From Granulicella arctica (GTDB lineage Bacteria > Acidobacteriota > Terriglobia > Terriglobales > Acidobacteriaceae), in assembly GCF_013410065.1 (NCBI RefSeq), contig NZ_JACCCW010000001.1, positions 1,173,187-1,237,186 on the forward strand: DNA of 64,000 bases, written 5' to 3'. Below are positions 8,601 to 17,298 of the stretch, in pieces. Under the pieces are notes generated by a model that saw nothing but the letters and a program-made list of their open reading frames with translations, searched no databases and had not been told where the DNA came from. The translations under genes were made by a program, and so were the position numbers. The stretch's first letter is position 1, and each line of letters starts with the position of its first letter.

Positions 8601-9158
8601 ATGCTCAGAAGACTGGTTTTCGTTGCTCTTCTTATAGGCGCCTACACGCTACACGCCCAAAGCCCTGCCGATTTGGCTGCCAACGAAGGAATCTGGGAAG
8701 GCTACGATGGCGAATGGCGGTATGCTTCGCGCCTGCTGGTCTCGATCGCAGAGGCGATCCCAGCCGATAAGTACGGTTGGCGGCCGGAGCCGGGAGTGCG
8801 CTCGGTGAGCGAAGTGCTGATGCACATCGTCCAATCGAACTACTACCTGCTCAGCGTAACCGGGCCGAAGATGCCACCCGAGCTTGAGTCCAACGATGTA
8901 GAGAAAAAGATCGTGTCCAAGCCGGAGGTGACGGCCTATCTGCGACGGTCTCTTGAGGCGGTGAAGACGGCGCGAGCCCAACTGAAGCCTGGCGATCTAC
9001 AACGCAAAGTGAAGATCTATGGCGAAACCGTAGATGTAGACGGGATGTATCTGCGGATCATCTGTCACGATAACGAGCACATGGGCCAACTGATCGCCTA
9101 TGCTCGCGTGAACGGCATCGTGCCACCCTGGTCAGCGGGTGTGGTGCTCCCGAAGTAA
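8601..9158 (+). CDS. Exported DinB-family protein
   Basis: A 185-residue four-helix-bundle protein of the DinB/YfiT-like superfamily, whose members bind a divalent metal through three His and include thiol-dependent transferases. MLRRLVFVALLIGAYTLHAQ is a clear signal peptide, so it acts outside the cytoplasm. Likely metal ligands are the His in VLMHIVQSNYY and the HDNEHMGQLIAYAR pair near the C terminus. I chose the ATG at 8601, since the GTG at 8595 would only add two residues. Base use is more balanced than in neighbouring genes, which hints at later acquisition. Confidence 0.82.
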   Translation: MLRRLVFVALLIGAYTLHAQSPADLAANEGIWEGYDGEWRYASRLLVSIAEAIPADKYGWRPEPGVRSVSEVLMHIVQSNYYLLSVTGPKMPPELESNDVEKKIVSKPEVTAYLRRSLEAVKTARAQLKPGDLQRKVKIYGETVDVDGMYLRIICHDNEHMGQLIAYARVNGIVPPWSAGVVLPK

Positions 9159-9285
9159 GTCGTCTGGTTCGGTACGAGCTGGGTTGGTGTCTGCCGACGA
9201 TCCGTCCCACAAACGTGCTCGGCGCAGCCGAACTGATGGCGTGTTGCTGGTATGGTTTATGCATTCGAAAAAGCGAGGTGGCGTG

Positions 9286-10215
9286 ATGGAGCGGAGAGAG
9301 TTTCTGGGATTGGCTGCGGGGGCAGCGCTGGGTCATGCGGCTGGGGTTTCGGGTGTGGCGCAGAGTGCGCGTCCGCATACGCCGATGGAGCTGGGTCTGC
9401 TGGTGAAGCCGTATGGCGCGGAGGAGGCGACGATCCGCAAGGTGAAGGAGCTGGGGTTCCGGAACTGCTTCTTCTCGCTGGATAAGTATCTTGGCGGGTT
9501 TACGCCGGAGATCGCGACGAGGATGAGCGATCTGCTGAACAAGTACGAGGTGCGGGTGACGACGGTGGAGGTGGTGAATCCGCAGCCGCTAGTGTGGGAC
9601 TTTATGCGCGGGCCATCGACGATTGGGCTGGTGCCGCGGGCGACGCGGGCGGCGAGGATCGATGCGCTGCGGCAGGTGTCGGACTTTGGGAGGCTGCTGG
9701 GCGTGGATCTGGTGCAGACGCACTGCGGGTTTATCCCGGAGGACCCGGCCGATGCGCTGTATGCGGAGACGGTGGAGGCGATCAAGACGGTGGCGCGGCA
9801 TTGCGCGGGGAACGGGCAGGGGTTTTTGATGGAGACGGGCCAGGAGACGCCGACGACGATGTCGCGGATGCTGCGCGATGCGGGTGAGCCGAACCTGGGG
9901 GTGGGGCTGGATACGGCGAATCTGATTCTGTATGGCAAGGCGAATCCGGTGGATGCGGTGGATATTCTGGGGCCGCATGTGAAGGCGATGCATGCGAAGG
10001 ATGGCAAGTGGCCGACGGATCCGAGCAAGCTGGGTGAAGAGGTGGAGATCGGCAAGGGGCTGGTGAACTTCCGCGAGGTGCTGGGGAGGCTGCATCGGGT
10101 TGGGTACGCGGGTGTGGTGACGATTGAGCGGGAGACGGATGGTCCGCAGCAGATTGAGGATGTGAAGCGGGAGAAGGTTTATCTGGAGGGGATTTTGCGG
10201 GAGGTTTTGGGGTAA
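9286..10215 (+). CDS. Sugar phosphate isomerase/epimerase-like TIM-barrel protein
   Basis: 309 residues in the AP-endonuclease-2/xylose-isomerase-like barrel family. The start MERREFLGLAAGAALGHAAG is a Tat-type signal, so the enzyme is probably exported. Metal-binding positions typical of the family are visible: Glu in MELGLLVKP, Glu in LMETGQETPTT, Asp in GVGLDTANLILYG, His in KAMHAKDGKW and Glu in VVTIERETDG. The ATG at 9286 is preceded by GAGGTGG. It lies just upstream of the Gfo/Idh/MocA gene on the same strand, a pairing that is common in periplasmic sugar or inositol oxidation modules. The exact substrate is unknown. Confidence 0.85.
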   Translation: MERREFLGLAAGAALGHAAGVSGVAQSARPHTPMELGLLVKPYGAEEATIRKVKELGFRNCFFSLDKYLGGFTPEIATRMSDLLNKYEVRVTTVEVVNPQPLVWDFMRGPSTIGLVPRATRAARIDALRQVSDFGRLLGVDLVQTHCGFIPEDPADALYAETVEAIKTVARHCAGNGQGFLMETGQETPTTMSRMLRDAGEPNLGVGLDTANLILYGKANPVDAVDILGPHVKAMHAKDGKWPTDPSKLGEEVEIGKGLVNFREVLGRLHRVGYAGVVTIERETDGPQQIEDVKREKVYLEGILREVLG

Positions 10216-10219
10216 GGCA

Positions 10220-10298
10220 CGTGCAAAGACAACCGCAGGTCCTTCGACTGCGCTGCTCGCAAAAGCGCGAGCAACTTCGCTCAGGATGACAGTTTTTT
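10220..10298 (+). repeat. Family A oriented repeat
   Basis: Short leader (GTGCAAAGACAACCGCAGG), then a core from 10233 with an extra internal palindrome (GCTCGCAAAAGCGCGAGC) before TTCGCTCAGGATGACAG. The insert makes this copy longer than the others. Confidence 0.8.
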
Positions 10299-10312
10299 GT
10301 TTAGGGTTGAGA

Positions 10313-10385
10313 TTGGTAAGAACAAGCAACGGCAAGTGCAACCGCAGGTCCTTCGACTGCGCTGCGCTTCGCTCAGGATGACAGG
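10313..10385 (+). repeat. Family A oriented repeat
   Basis: Leader AACAAGCAACGGCAAGTGCA, then a canonical core at 10342-10385. With the preceding copy it fills the 223-bp gap before the Gfo/Idh/MocA gene. Confidence 0.85.
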
Positions 10386-10438
10386 TTGGTGGCGGGTGTT
10401 GGTATTGATTTGAGTTTGAGGTAAAGGGGGAGAGCACG

Positions 10439-11704
10439 ATGGATAGGCGACGGTTTATGGCGACGGGGAGTGCGGCTTCGGGGTTGTTGCTGTTGAAGGC
10501 GAAGACGGTGTTTGGGTATGAGGCGAACTCGGCGGTGCGGCTGGGGTTGTTGGGATGCGGCGGGCGCGGGACGGCGGTGGCGAGCTCGTTTGCGAAGAAC
10601 ACGAGTGCGCGGGTGGTGGCGCTGGCGGATATGTTTCCGAACCAGTTGGAGAAGGCGAAGACGCACTTCGATGAGCTGAAGGCGGGGCTGGGGCAGGAGG
10701 CGATTGATGCGCGGCTGATGTTCCGCGGGCCGGAGGCGTTCGAGGAGATTGCGCAGTCGAAGGATGTGGACATGGTGCAGATCTCGACGCCGCCGTGGTT
10801 CCATGTGGGACACCTGCGGGCTGTAGTGTCGGCGGGTAAGCATGCGTACTGCGAGAAGCCGACGGGCGTGGATGTGGCGCAGGCGCGGGAGGCGTTGGAG
10901 ATTGCGCGGTCGGTGAACGGCAAGGTGAGTATCGATGTTGGCTTTCAGGTGCGGAATGCGCCGCCGATCGCGGCGGTGATCGAGCGGGTGAAGGGTGGGG
11001 CGTTGGGGAAGATTGCGTCGATCACGGCGAACTACAACGCTCCGGGATCGAAGCTGCATGTTCCGGCGGGGGCTCCGGGGGATGAGTTTCGGTTGCGGAA
11101 CTGGCTGTGGGATCGGGCGTTGTCGGGAGACATTCTGGTGGAGCAGAACATCCACATCATCGACCTGTGCAACCTGGTGCTGGGCTCGCATCCGTTGAAG
11201 GCGACGGCGACGGGTGGACGCAATGTTGTGCAGCATGAGGGGAACTGCTGGGACAACTATCAGGTGGAGTTCACGTATCCGGAGGATGTGCGGGTGAGCT
11301 TCTCGTCGACGCAGTTTGGGGACTATGGGTTCAATGCAGGGCTGAGTGTGTTTGGAAGCGAGGGGCGCGCGGATGCTCCGTATGCGGGGCCGGTGCGGAT
11401 ACAGGGCAAAGAGGCGTGGGCGTGGCAGGAGCCGACGGGCGAGGCTGCGCCGACGGGCGGGTTCGCGGCGAACGGGGACTTCAAGGACAACCTGGGGCTG
11501 GCGGATCGGGAGAAGGATCGCGCGTTTATTGAGAGCATCACTTCGGGTAAGTTCCATAACCAGATTGCGGCGGGTGTGGAGACGGCGCGGAGCTGCATGC
11601 TGGGGCGGATGGCGGGGCTGACCGGGCGGACGGTGACCTGGGATGAGCTGCTGGCGGGTGGGGAGACGTATCCGCTGGGGATGGATCTGGGGCAGTTCAA
11701 GTAG
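10439..11704 (+). CDS. Gfo/Idh/MocA-family oxidoreductase, Tat-type
   Basis: NAD(P)-dependent sugar or polyol oxidoreductase of 421 residues. MDRRRFMATGSAASGLLLL is a twin-arginine-type signal, as in periplasmic glucose-fructose oxidoreductase, which exports with its cofactor bound. The Rossmann domain shows RLGLLGCGGRGTAV. The family EKP motif is present in AYCEKPTGVDVAQA, followed by IDVGFQVRNAPP. The C-terminal alpha/beta substrate domain includes GDILVEQNIHIIDLCNLVLG and NCWDNYQVEFTYPE. It follows the sugar isomerase/epimerase gene and may act on the same substrate, but the gap holds two A repeats. Confidence 0.9.
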   Translation: MDRRRFMATGSAASGLLLLKAKTVFGYEANSAVRLGLLGCGGRGTAVASSFAKNTSARVVALADMFPNQLEKAKTHFDELKAGLGQEAIDARLMFRGPEAFEEIAQSKDVDMVQISTPPWFHVGHLRAVVSAGKHAYCEKPTGVDVAQAREALEIARSVNGKVSIDVGFQVRNAPPIAAVIERVKGGALGKIASITANYNAPGSKLHVPAGAPGDEFRLRNWLWDRALSGDILVEQNIHIIDLCNLVLGSHPLKATATGGRNVVQHEGNCWDNYQVEFTYPEDVRVSFSSTQFGDYGFNAGLSVFGSEGRADAPYAGPVRIQGKEAWAWQEPTGEAAPTGGFAANGDFKDNLGLADREKDRAFIESITSGKFHNQIAAGVETARSCMLGRMAGLTGRTVTWDELLAGGETYPLGMDLGQFK

Positions 11705-11714
11705 GGTGCGGAGG

Positions 11715-12701
11715 CTATCGTTGATCGCTGTACGCTGTCTTCTGGTATCGAATGACGCGTCCTGCGGCTAACAATATCAGCCAGATAGCGGCGGTGAGAA
11801 AGACTATGTTGCTGATGCGCATCCATAGCAGTCCTCCCACTAGCGGCCTCTGAGTCAATGCGCGAATGCCGTAGCTCAGAGCGCCGCCGGCCGCCAGGCT
11901 TAAAGTGTGAAGCGCGGTCCATTCGGTTTGTTGCGAAAAGAACGTGACCAGAGCGAGGAAGACCGCGTCGATCAGCAGCAAGGCACCCACCGCAGCCCAA
12001 CCCCACTTCGGAGGCGTGTTGAGAACGCTCATGCCGAGTACGAAGGCAATGGCTCCTGTTATCCATGGGCTTGGCACCCTGCTGCTTGCCGTGCGGGATC
12101 TTCGTAACGGAATCAAAGACGCAGACGCCATCAGCAAAACGCTCACGACTGCGGCGCTGAGAAGCTGTGCTTTGGATGCCACAAACTGGTTCTGCTTGAA
12201 CCCGATGCCGAAGTTCGCGGCTGAACCGAGCACGAAGATAAGAGCGACGACAGAGTCACCAATCGGCCCCAGCCACGGCGTCTCAGCCTCGGCAGGAAAG
12301 AGCGCCTCCACGAGCGCGATGGAGACGCCCATGCTCCAGAAGGTATGGAGGTTGAACATGAACAAGGTCCACCAGCCTCCGATGCCCAGCGCCGGAAGAT
12401 AGGCATGGTCAAGCAGGTGCATGTGCATCTTGAGGTAATCATGGTTGAAGAGCGATTGCGTCACCAGGCCTTCGGCGATGAACGTGTACGCTGCGCCGAG
12501 CATGAGCATCGTGGGCCAGCCGCGACCCGTTCGCCGCGCAGTCTCGCGAATCAGTACCGCCCCGCCACCGTATGCCGGTGCCAATACGATCAGTGCCGGC
12601 AGCAGCTTCAGCGGCAGGTCTCCGAGCAGGTACTCGGCGACGAGCGGAGTCACAAAGAGAAGCGTAAGTATGGCGGGGATGTTTCTTCTGGGCGCGGCCA
12701 T
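11715..12701 (-). CDS. Polytopic membrane protein next to a MerR-TipAS regulator
   Basis: Unrecognised protein of 328 residues with about nine or ten hydrophobic segments, for example IPAILTLLFVTPLVAEYLL, LLPALIVLAPAYGGGAVLI and FLTAAIWLILLAAG near the C terminus. The ATG at 12701 is preceded by AAGGAGAG. It lies 79 bp downstream of the MerR gene on the same strand, so the two are probably co-transcribed and the membrane protein may be the regulated effector (a transporter or sensor). It is tail-to-tail with the Gfo/Idh/MocA gene, 10 bp between stops. No transport-family signature could be named. Confidence 0.72.
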   Translation of the reverse strand: MAAPRRNIPAILTLLFVTPLVAEYLLGDLPLKLLPALIVLAPAYGGGAVLIRETARRTGRGWPTMLMLGAAYTFIAEGLVTQSLFNHDYLKMHMHLLDHAYLPALGIGGWWTLFMFNLHTFWSMGVSIALVEALFPAEAETPWLGPIGDSVVALIFVLGSAANFGIGFKQNQFVASKAQLLSAAVVSVLLMASASLIPLRRSRTASSRVPSPWITGAIAFVLGMSVLNTPPKWGWAAVGALLLIDAVFLALVTFFSQQTEWTALHTLSLAAGGALSYGIRALTQRPLVGGLLWMRISNIVFLTAAIWLILLAAGRVIRYQKTAYSDQR

Positions 12702-12780
12702 GGTTCTCTCCTTGTTTTGCGTTGAATTTGAAGCGGCCTCACTCTGCGCATGGAGCGGCGCAGAGTGAGGCTCGCATCTA

Positions 12781-13566
12781 TCAGCCGTGCCGCAGGCAGG
12801 CCTGAAGCGCCTGATTGAAAAAGGCCTGGCACTCGGGCTTTGGCATGCTTGCCCTGATCCTGGCTGCCATTTCGTCATCCGGCCAGTGGCTCTTGTCCTC
12901 GATCATCCGCTGGTAACCCTTGTTGATCTCCGGGTCTCCGTTGGTGAACTCGTCGGCGAGGCGCATCCAGCGTGCGACGAGGGCGCGGCCTTCGGCGCTG
13001 TCGGGTGGTGTCTGGCGGTCGAGCGCGTTTTGGATGTCAGCGAATAGAGACTGCCACCGCGCCCCGATTTCTGCCTGCAATTCAGGTGTCAAAGCTGCAC
13101 GCCGCTCGCGAAGGGCCTCAGCGGCCTTCGGACTGTAGTACTTCTCTGTCCATTCAGTAGCTTCTTGCATTTGTATCTCCTTGAGGATGGTTTGGTAGAG
13201 CAGCCATTCGGGTTCCGCAGGGTTCTGTGCGCGCTGTTGTGCATGTTCGAGGGCGCGCAGGATGCGATCCAGTCCGTCGCGCCGCTGATGGAGTGCTGCC
13301 TGTTGCCGCGCGAAGGTGACCCTCAGCGGTTCTGCGTTACGACTGGCTGGGGTGTCGAGCAACGCGGCGATCTCCCGCAACGAAAGCCCCAGGTATCGCA
13401 GCACGAGAATTTGCTCGAGCCGGCCGAGATCTTCGCGGCAGTAGAGGCGGTAGCCTCGATCAGAACGATGTGCCGGCGATAGCAGCTTGAGGCGGTCGTA
13501 GTGGTGCAATGCCCGTACCGTAACGCCGGCAAGTTTTGCGAACTCCTGGATGCGGAAGGTTGTCAT
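12781..13566 (-). CDS. MerR-family regulator with TipAS-type effector domain
   Basis: About 261 residues. The N terminus (TTFRIQEFAKLAGVTVRALH, then HYDRLKLLSPAHRSDRGYRL) is a MerR winged helix-turn-helix. A coiled coil follows. The C-terminal part (EWTEKYYSPKAAEALRERRA ... LADEFTNGDPEINKGYQRM) matches TipAS drug-recognition domains, which sense antibiotics or small peptides. Proteins of this type activate their target promoters by DNA bending. I chose the ATG at 13566. A GTG at 13575 in frame is an alternative, and neither has a strong ribosome-binding site. The downstream membrane protein is the obvious target. Confidence 0.88.
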   Translation of the reverse strand: MTTFRIQEFAKLAGVTVRALHHYDRLKLLSPAHRSDRGYRLYCREDLGRLEQILVLRYLGLSLREIAALLDTPASRNAEPLRVTFARQQAALHQRRDGLDRILRALEHAQQRAQNPAEPEWLLYQTILKEIQMQEATEWTEKYYSPKAAEALRERRAALTPELQAEIGARWQSLFADIQNALDRQTPPDSAEGRALVARWMRLADEFTNGDPEINKGYQRMIEDKSHWPDDEMAARIRASMPKPECQAFFNQALQACLRHG

Positions 13567-13726
13567 GGGTCTCACTTTGGATATCTTTGAGCATGACGTA
13601 AGGGGAGGGTCAAGCGTATTCGCAAAAAATCGTCATGAGCAGCCGGTTTATCGTCAGTGGTTGACAAAGGCCGGCTGTGGGACGGTCGATGTGTTTGGTC
13701 GCAGGCTTGATTTTGACCGGCATATT

Positions 13727-13890
13727 TAGAACAAGCAACGGCAAGAGCAACCGCAGGTCCTTCGGCTGCGGCTTCGCCTCCGCTCAGGATGACAGTTTTT
13801 GGGGTTGGGGAGGAACAAGCAACAGCAACGGCAAAGGCCGATGCAGGTCCTTCGACTCAGCGCTGCGCACTGCGCTCAGGATGACAGTGT
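13727..13890 (+). repeat. Two tandem family A oriented repeats
   Basis: Copy one: leader from 13727 and core 13751-13800. Copy two: leader from 13813 and core 13841-13890. They occupy most of the 334-bp gap between the MerR gene start and the end of the next minus-strand gene. Nothing else was seen in this gap. Confidence 0.85.
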
Positions 13891-13900
13891 TTGGTGGGTG

Positions 13901-14971
13901 CTAGGGTTTGGCCTCCTGGGGGATGGGGGTTTTGGTGAAGGAGCGGAGGATGCCTTCGAGGAAGGCGAAGAAGACGTCCACGGCGTAGCCGACGAGGAAG
14001 GCCATGGCGAGCGGGGGGACGGATGCCTGCTGGCCGATGGTGAGGTTGTTGAAGAGGCCGACGACGGCACCGCCGATGGCGGCGATGAGGAATCGGGCGG
14101 AGTTGGCGGCGGAGGGGGTGAAGGTGCGGCGGCCCATCTGATCTTCGAAGTTGCGGATGAGATAGGCGCAGGTGCCGAGCAGGGCGTAGAGGACGGGAAG
14201 GATGCAGGTGGTGATGGCTCCGAAGAGGACGGCGACATCGGTCATGAGGGACTGGGCGAAGTAGCGGACGTCCTGATAGGTGTCGGTGATGCGGTCGCGT
14301 GCGGCGATGGGATCGGGGACGTCGACGGGGAGCTCGAAGGCGAGCTTTCTGGCCGCAGGGGTGCCGATGTCTTCCTGGGGGAGTCTTTGGCGTGGGTAGA
14401 CGAACCAGTTGAGTTTGCGGGCTCGGCCGTTGATGAGGCGGACGGTGGCGGCGTACTCCTGGAGGTCGGTGATGACGTCGGGGAGGCTGACGTCGTTGGG
14501 CAGGGTTGCGATCTGGCCGTTGGGGAGGGCGGGGCCGAGTTCGGCGCGGAGTTTGACGGCGAGGGCGTTGCAGCGGGTGATGTCGTCGTGGACCGCGGTG
14601 GAGATGGCGGAGGTGACAAAGGTGATGACGGAGACGGGGAGGATGACGGCGGCGAGGACGAGCGCCCAGACGAAGTAGTTGCGCACGGTAGGGCGGGTGT
14701 CGTGGAAGGCGCGGAGGCTGGCGGCGGTGACGGGTCTGAGAGCCGCGGCGAGGGCGGTGAGCGCGATGAGGAGGTCTGCGACGACCTGCTCGTCCCAGGC
14801 GTTGGGGAGGGCGGAGCGGGCTCGCAGAACAGAGGAGCGGGTGGCAGGGTCGATGGTGACGCCGGTTTCGGCGGCGTACTTGAGCAGGAGCTCTGCATCG
14901 ACGAGGGCTTTTGCGAAGTAGGCGGGTGGTGCGGGGTGGCTGATGTGCTGAACGGTGTCTGAATCGATCAT
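13901..14971 (-). CDS. Membrane protein of unknown function
   Basis: 356 residues. The N-terminal third is soluble and helical (FAKALVDAELLLKYAAETGV, VVADLLIALTALAAALRPV). A membrane segment follows (NYFVWALVLAAVILPVSVIT), then a soluble middle part. The C-terminal half has three or four hydrophobic helices (LYALLGTCAYLI, FLIAAIGGAVVGLFNNL, AMAFLVGYAVDVFFAFLEGI). The start is ATG 14971, ten bases after AGGAG. I recognise no family; it resembles uncharacterised acidobacterial membrane proteins. It is divergent from the LacI gene at 15114. Confidence 0.65.
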   Translation of the reverse strand: MIDSDTVQHISHPAPPAYFAKALVDAELLLKYAAETGVTIDPATRSSVLRARSALPNAWDEQVVADLLIALTALAAALRPVTAASLRAFHDTRPTVRNYFVWALVLAAVILPVSVITFVTSAISTAVHDDITRCNALAVKLRAELGPALPNGQIATLPNDVSLPDVITDLQEYAATVRLINGRARKLNWFVYPRQRLPQEDIGTPAARKLAFELPVDVPDPIAARDRITDTYQDVRYFAQSLMTDVAVLFGAITTCILPVLYALLGTCAYLIRNFEDQMGRRTFTPSAANSARFLIAAIGGAVVGLFNNLTIGQQASVPPLAMAFLVGYAVDVFFAFLEGILRSFTKTPIPQEAKP

Positions 14972-15052
14972 GATGGGCACACTCCTGTGCATGGGGGCCC
15001 GTGCAATCGTTGTGAGACGGCCATAGTACCCTTGAAACGCCGCGGTTGCACG

Positions 15053-15073
15053 TGAAACGTTTGAATCGATTCG
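15053..15073. promoter_or_regulatory. Two overlapping LacI-type operators
   Basis: TGAAACGTTTGA (15053-15064) overlaps TGAATCGATTCG (15062-15073). Each is a near-perfect palindrome with a central CG, the hallmark of LacI-family sites. They lie about 40 bp upstream of the lacI-type gene and about 80 bp upstream of the divergent membrane-protein gene. Autoregulation, possibly with control of both directions, is inferred. Confidence 0.45.
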
Positions 15074-15113
15074 CTTTCTGGTGGGAATTCCGTACACTCG
15101 GGTGGGCTGAGTT

Positions 15114-16124
15114 ATGAACATCAAAGCTGTCGCGAAGAGAGCCGGGGTTTCTACGGCTACGGTATCCCGGACGATTAATGGCTCGGACAAGGTGAGTCCG
15201 AAGACGGCGGAGCGGGTGCGTCGCGCGATTGCGGCGCTGAATTTTTATCCGAATACGAATGCGCGGGCGCTGGGGTCGGGGCGGACGAATCTGTATGGGC
15301 TGATTATTTCGGACATCACGAATCCGTTCTTTCCGGAGCTGGTGAAGGCGTTCGAGGACATTGCGGTGGAGCACGGTAAAGAGGTGCTGGTCGCGAATAC
15401 GAACTATGATCCGGCGCGGATGGAGACGTGTGTGAGCCGGATGTTGCAGCGGAAGGTGGACGGGCTGGCGATCATGACGTCGGAGATGGATGACCGGCTG
15501 CTGGAGGTGGTGAGCCGCAGGGATATTCCGCTGGTGTCGCTGGATACGGTGGCGCCTGCGCCGGGGTGGAGCAGTGTGCGGATGGATTACGCGGAGGGCA
15601 TTCGCACCGGGCTGGAACATCTGGCGGGGCTGGGGCATACGCGGATCGGATTTTTGAGTGGGCCGAGCCGATGGAATTCGGCGCGGGTGCGTTTGCAGGC
15701 GTACATGGAGTTTATGGAGAGCCGCGGTCTTCCGGTAAAGGCAGGGATGGTGCAGGAGGGGAATCACCAGGTGGATGGCGGTAGGGATGCGATGCAGCGG
15801 ATGCTGCAGTCGAGCGCGAATCCGACGGCGGTGATGGCTTCGAACGATCTGACAGCGATTGGGGCTCTGGGGACGCTGCATGATGCAGGGCTGCGGATTC
15901 CGGAGGATATCTCGCTGGTGGGATATGACGATATTGCGTTGAGCGCGTATACGCAGCCGGCGCTGACGACGCTACGGCTGTCGCGGAGGGAGATTGCGAC
16001 GGTGGCGTTTCGGGCGCTGTTCAATGCGAAGCGGAGCGCGGAGACGGCGCCGATTGAAGGCGAAAACCATATTATCCGGCCGACGTTTGTGCAGCGCTTG
16101 TCGACGGGGCCGGTGGGGCGGTAG
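15114..16124 (+). CDS. LacI-family transcriptional regulator
   Basis: 336 residues. The DNA-binding head is MNIKAVAKRAGVSTATVSRT followed by INGSDKVSPKTAERVRRAI and a hinge NFYPNTNARALGSGRTN. The sensor domain carries LIISDITNPFFPELVKAFE, VDGLAIMTSEMDD, GHTRIGFLSGPSRWNSA, VMASNDLTAIGAL and SLVGYDDIALSAY. It is 19 bp upstream of the GH5-like gene on the same strand and probably regulates it and itself. It is a close structural twin of the lacI-type gene at the window start, so the two may recognise related operators. Confidence 0.95.
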   Translation: MNIKAVAKRAGVSTATVSRTINGSDKVSPKTAERVRRAIAALNFYPNTNARALGSGRTNLYGLIISDITNPFFPELVKAFEDIAVEHGKEVLVANTNYDPARMETCVSRMLQRKVDGLAIMTSEMDDRLLEVVSRRDIPLVSLDTVAPAPGWSSVRMDYAEGIRTGLEHLAGLGHTRIGFLSGPSRWNSARVRLQAYMEFMESRGLPVKAGMVQEGNHQVDGGRDAMQRMLQSSANPTAVMASNDLTAIGALGTLHDAGLRIPEDISLVGYDDIALSAYTQPALTTLRLSRREIATVAFRALFNAKRSAETAPIEGENHIIRPTFVQRLSTGPVGR

Positions 16125-16143
16125 GCTTCTGTCTTTCGAGGTG

Positions 16144-17298
16144 ATGATGCGATTGCGATGGCTGTGTGTGGCTCCGCTGCTGGCGGCGCAGATGATGTGG
16201 GCGGCGGTTCCGGGTACTGGCGATGGGAAGCAGTGGTCCAGGGCGAAGGCGAATGCCTGGTATGAGCAGCAGCCGTGGCTGGTGGGCGCGAACTATGTGC
16301 CGTCGGATGCGATCAACCAGTTGGAGATGTTTCAGGCGGCGACCTTCAACCCGGCGTTGAACGACAAAGAGCTGGGGATGGCGGAGTCGATTGGGATGAA
16401 CACGATGCGGGTGTTTCTACAGGACCAGTTGTGGGAGCAGGACCCGGAGGGGTTCAAGCATCGGCTGGATGCGTTTCTGGCGATTGCGGCGAAGCATCAT
16501 ATTCGTCCGCTGCTGGTGCTGTTCGACTCATGCTGGGACCCGGAGCCGAGGCTGGGGCCGCAGCATCCGCCGATTCCGGGGGTGCACAACTCGGGATGGG
16601 TGCAGAGTCCGGGGGCGAAGGGGCTCGAAGACCCGGCGTATGAGCCGAAGCTTGAGGCGTATGTGAAGGGTGTGGTGGGTGCGTTCGCGAACGACGAGCG
16701 GATTCTTGGATGGGATGTGTGGAACGAACCGAACAACGATGGCGGTGGGAGCTACGACGCGAAAGAGCCGAAGGATAAGGCGAAGCGTGTGGCGGTGCTG
16801 CTGCCGAAGGTGTTTGCGTGGGCGCGGGCGGAGCATCCGGTGCAGCCGCTGACGAGCGGTGTGTGGGAGGGCGACTGGAGCGATCCGGCGAGGGAGAGTC
16901 CGATGACGAAGATTCAGCTTGCGGAGTCGGATGTGATTACGTTCCATAACTATGGATGGCCGGAGGGGTTTGAGGCGCGGATCAAGGAGCTGATGCCGCT
17001 GGGGCGGCCGATTATTTGTACGGAGTATATGGCGCGCGGAGCGGGGAGCACGTTCGATGGGAGCTTGCCGATCGCGAAGAAGTATCACGTGGGGGCGATC
17101 AACTGGGGGTTGGTGGCGGGGAAGACGCAGACGTATTTTCCGTGGGACTCGTGGGAGCGGCCTTATACGTTGACGCAGCCTGCTGTGTGGTTTCATGAGG
17201 TGTTTCGGCAGGACGATACGCCGTATCGGCAGCATGAGGTGGATTTGATTCGGGAGCTGACTGGAAGAGGTACGGGAAATGAGAGGACGGGACAGTAA
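16144..17298 (+). CDS. Exported GH5-like (clan A) glycoside hydrolase
   Basis: About 384 residues. MMRLRWLCVAPLLAAQMMWA is a signal peptide. The TIM barrel shows GMNTMRVFLQDQLWEQDPEG, HIRPLLVLFDSCWDPEP, then the acid/base Glu195 in GWDVWNEPNN and the nucleophile Glu294 in IICTEYMARG, both in the positions expected for clan A enzymes. A conserved FHNYG lies between them. Substrate is probably a beta-glucan, mannan or xylan; similar genes are often labelled 1,4-beta-xylanase. The start could be 16144 or 16147, after GAGGTG. It follows the LacI gene closely. Its last residues appear to have been replaced: an alternative in-frame 3' end lies 584 bp downstream. Confidence 0.83.
   Translation: MMRLRWLCVAPLLAAQMMWAAVPGTGDGKQWSRAKANAWYEQQPWLVGANYVPSDAINQLEMFQAATFNPALNDKELGMAESIGMNTMRVFLQDQLWEQDPEGFKHRLDAFLAIAAKHHIRPLLVLFDSCWDPEPRLGPQHPPIPGVHNSGWVQSPGAKGLEDPAYEPKLEAYVKGVVGAFANDERILGWDVWNEPNNDGGGSYDAKEPKDKAKRVAVLLPKVFAWARAEHPVQPLTSGVWEGDWSDPARESPMTKIQLAESDVITFHNYGWPEGFEARIKELMPLGRPIICTEYMARGAGSTFDGSLPIAKKYHVGAINWGLVAGKTQTYFPWDSWERPYTLTQPAVWFHEVFRQDDTPYRQHEVDLIRELTGRGTGNERTGQ
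17235..17271 (+). repeat. 37-bp direct repeat, copy 1 (inside the hydrolase gene)
   Basis: Perfect 37-bp match to 17819-17855, offset by 584 bp, starting TGAGGTGGATTTGATTCGGG. In this copy the reading frame continues to a stop at 17296-17298. Confidence 0.9.
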
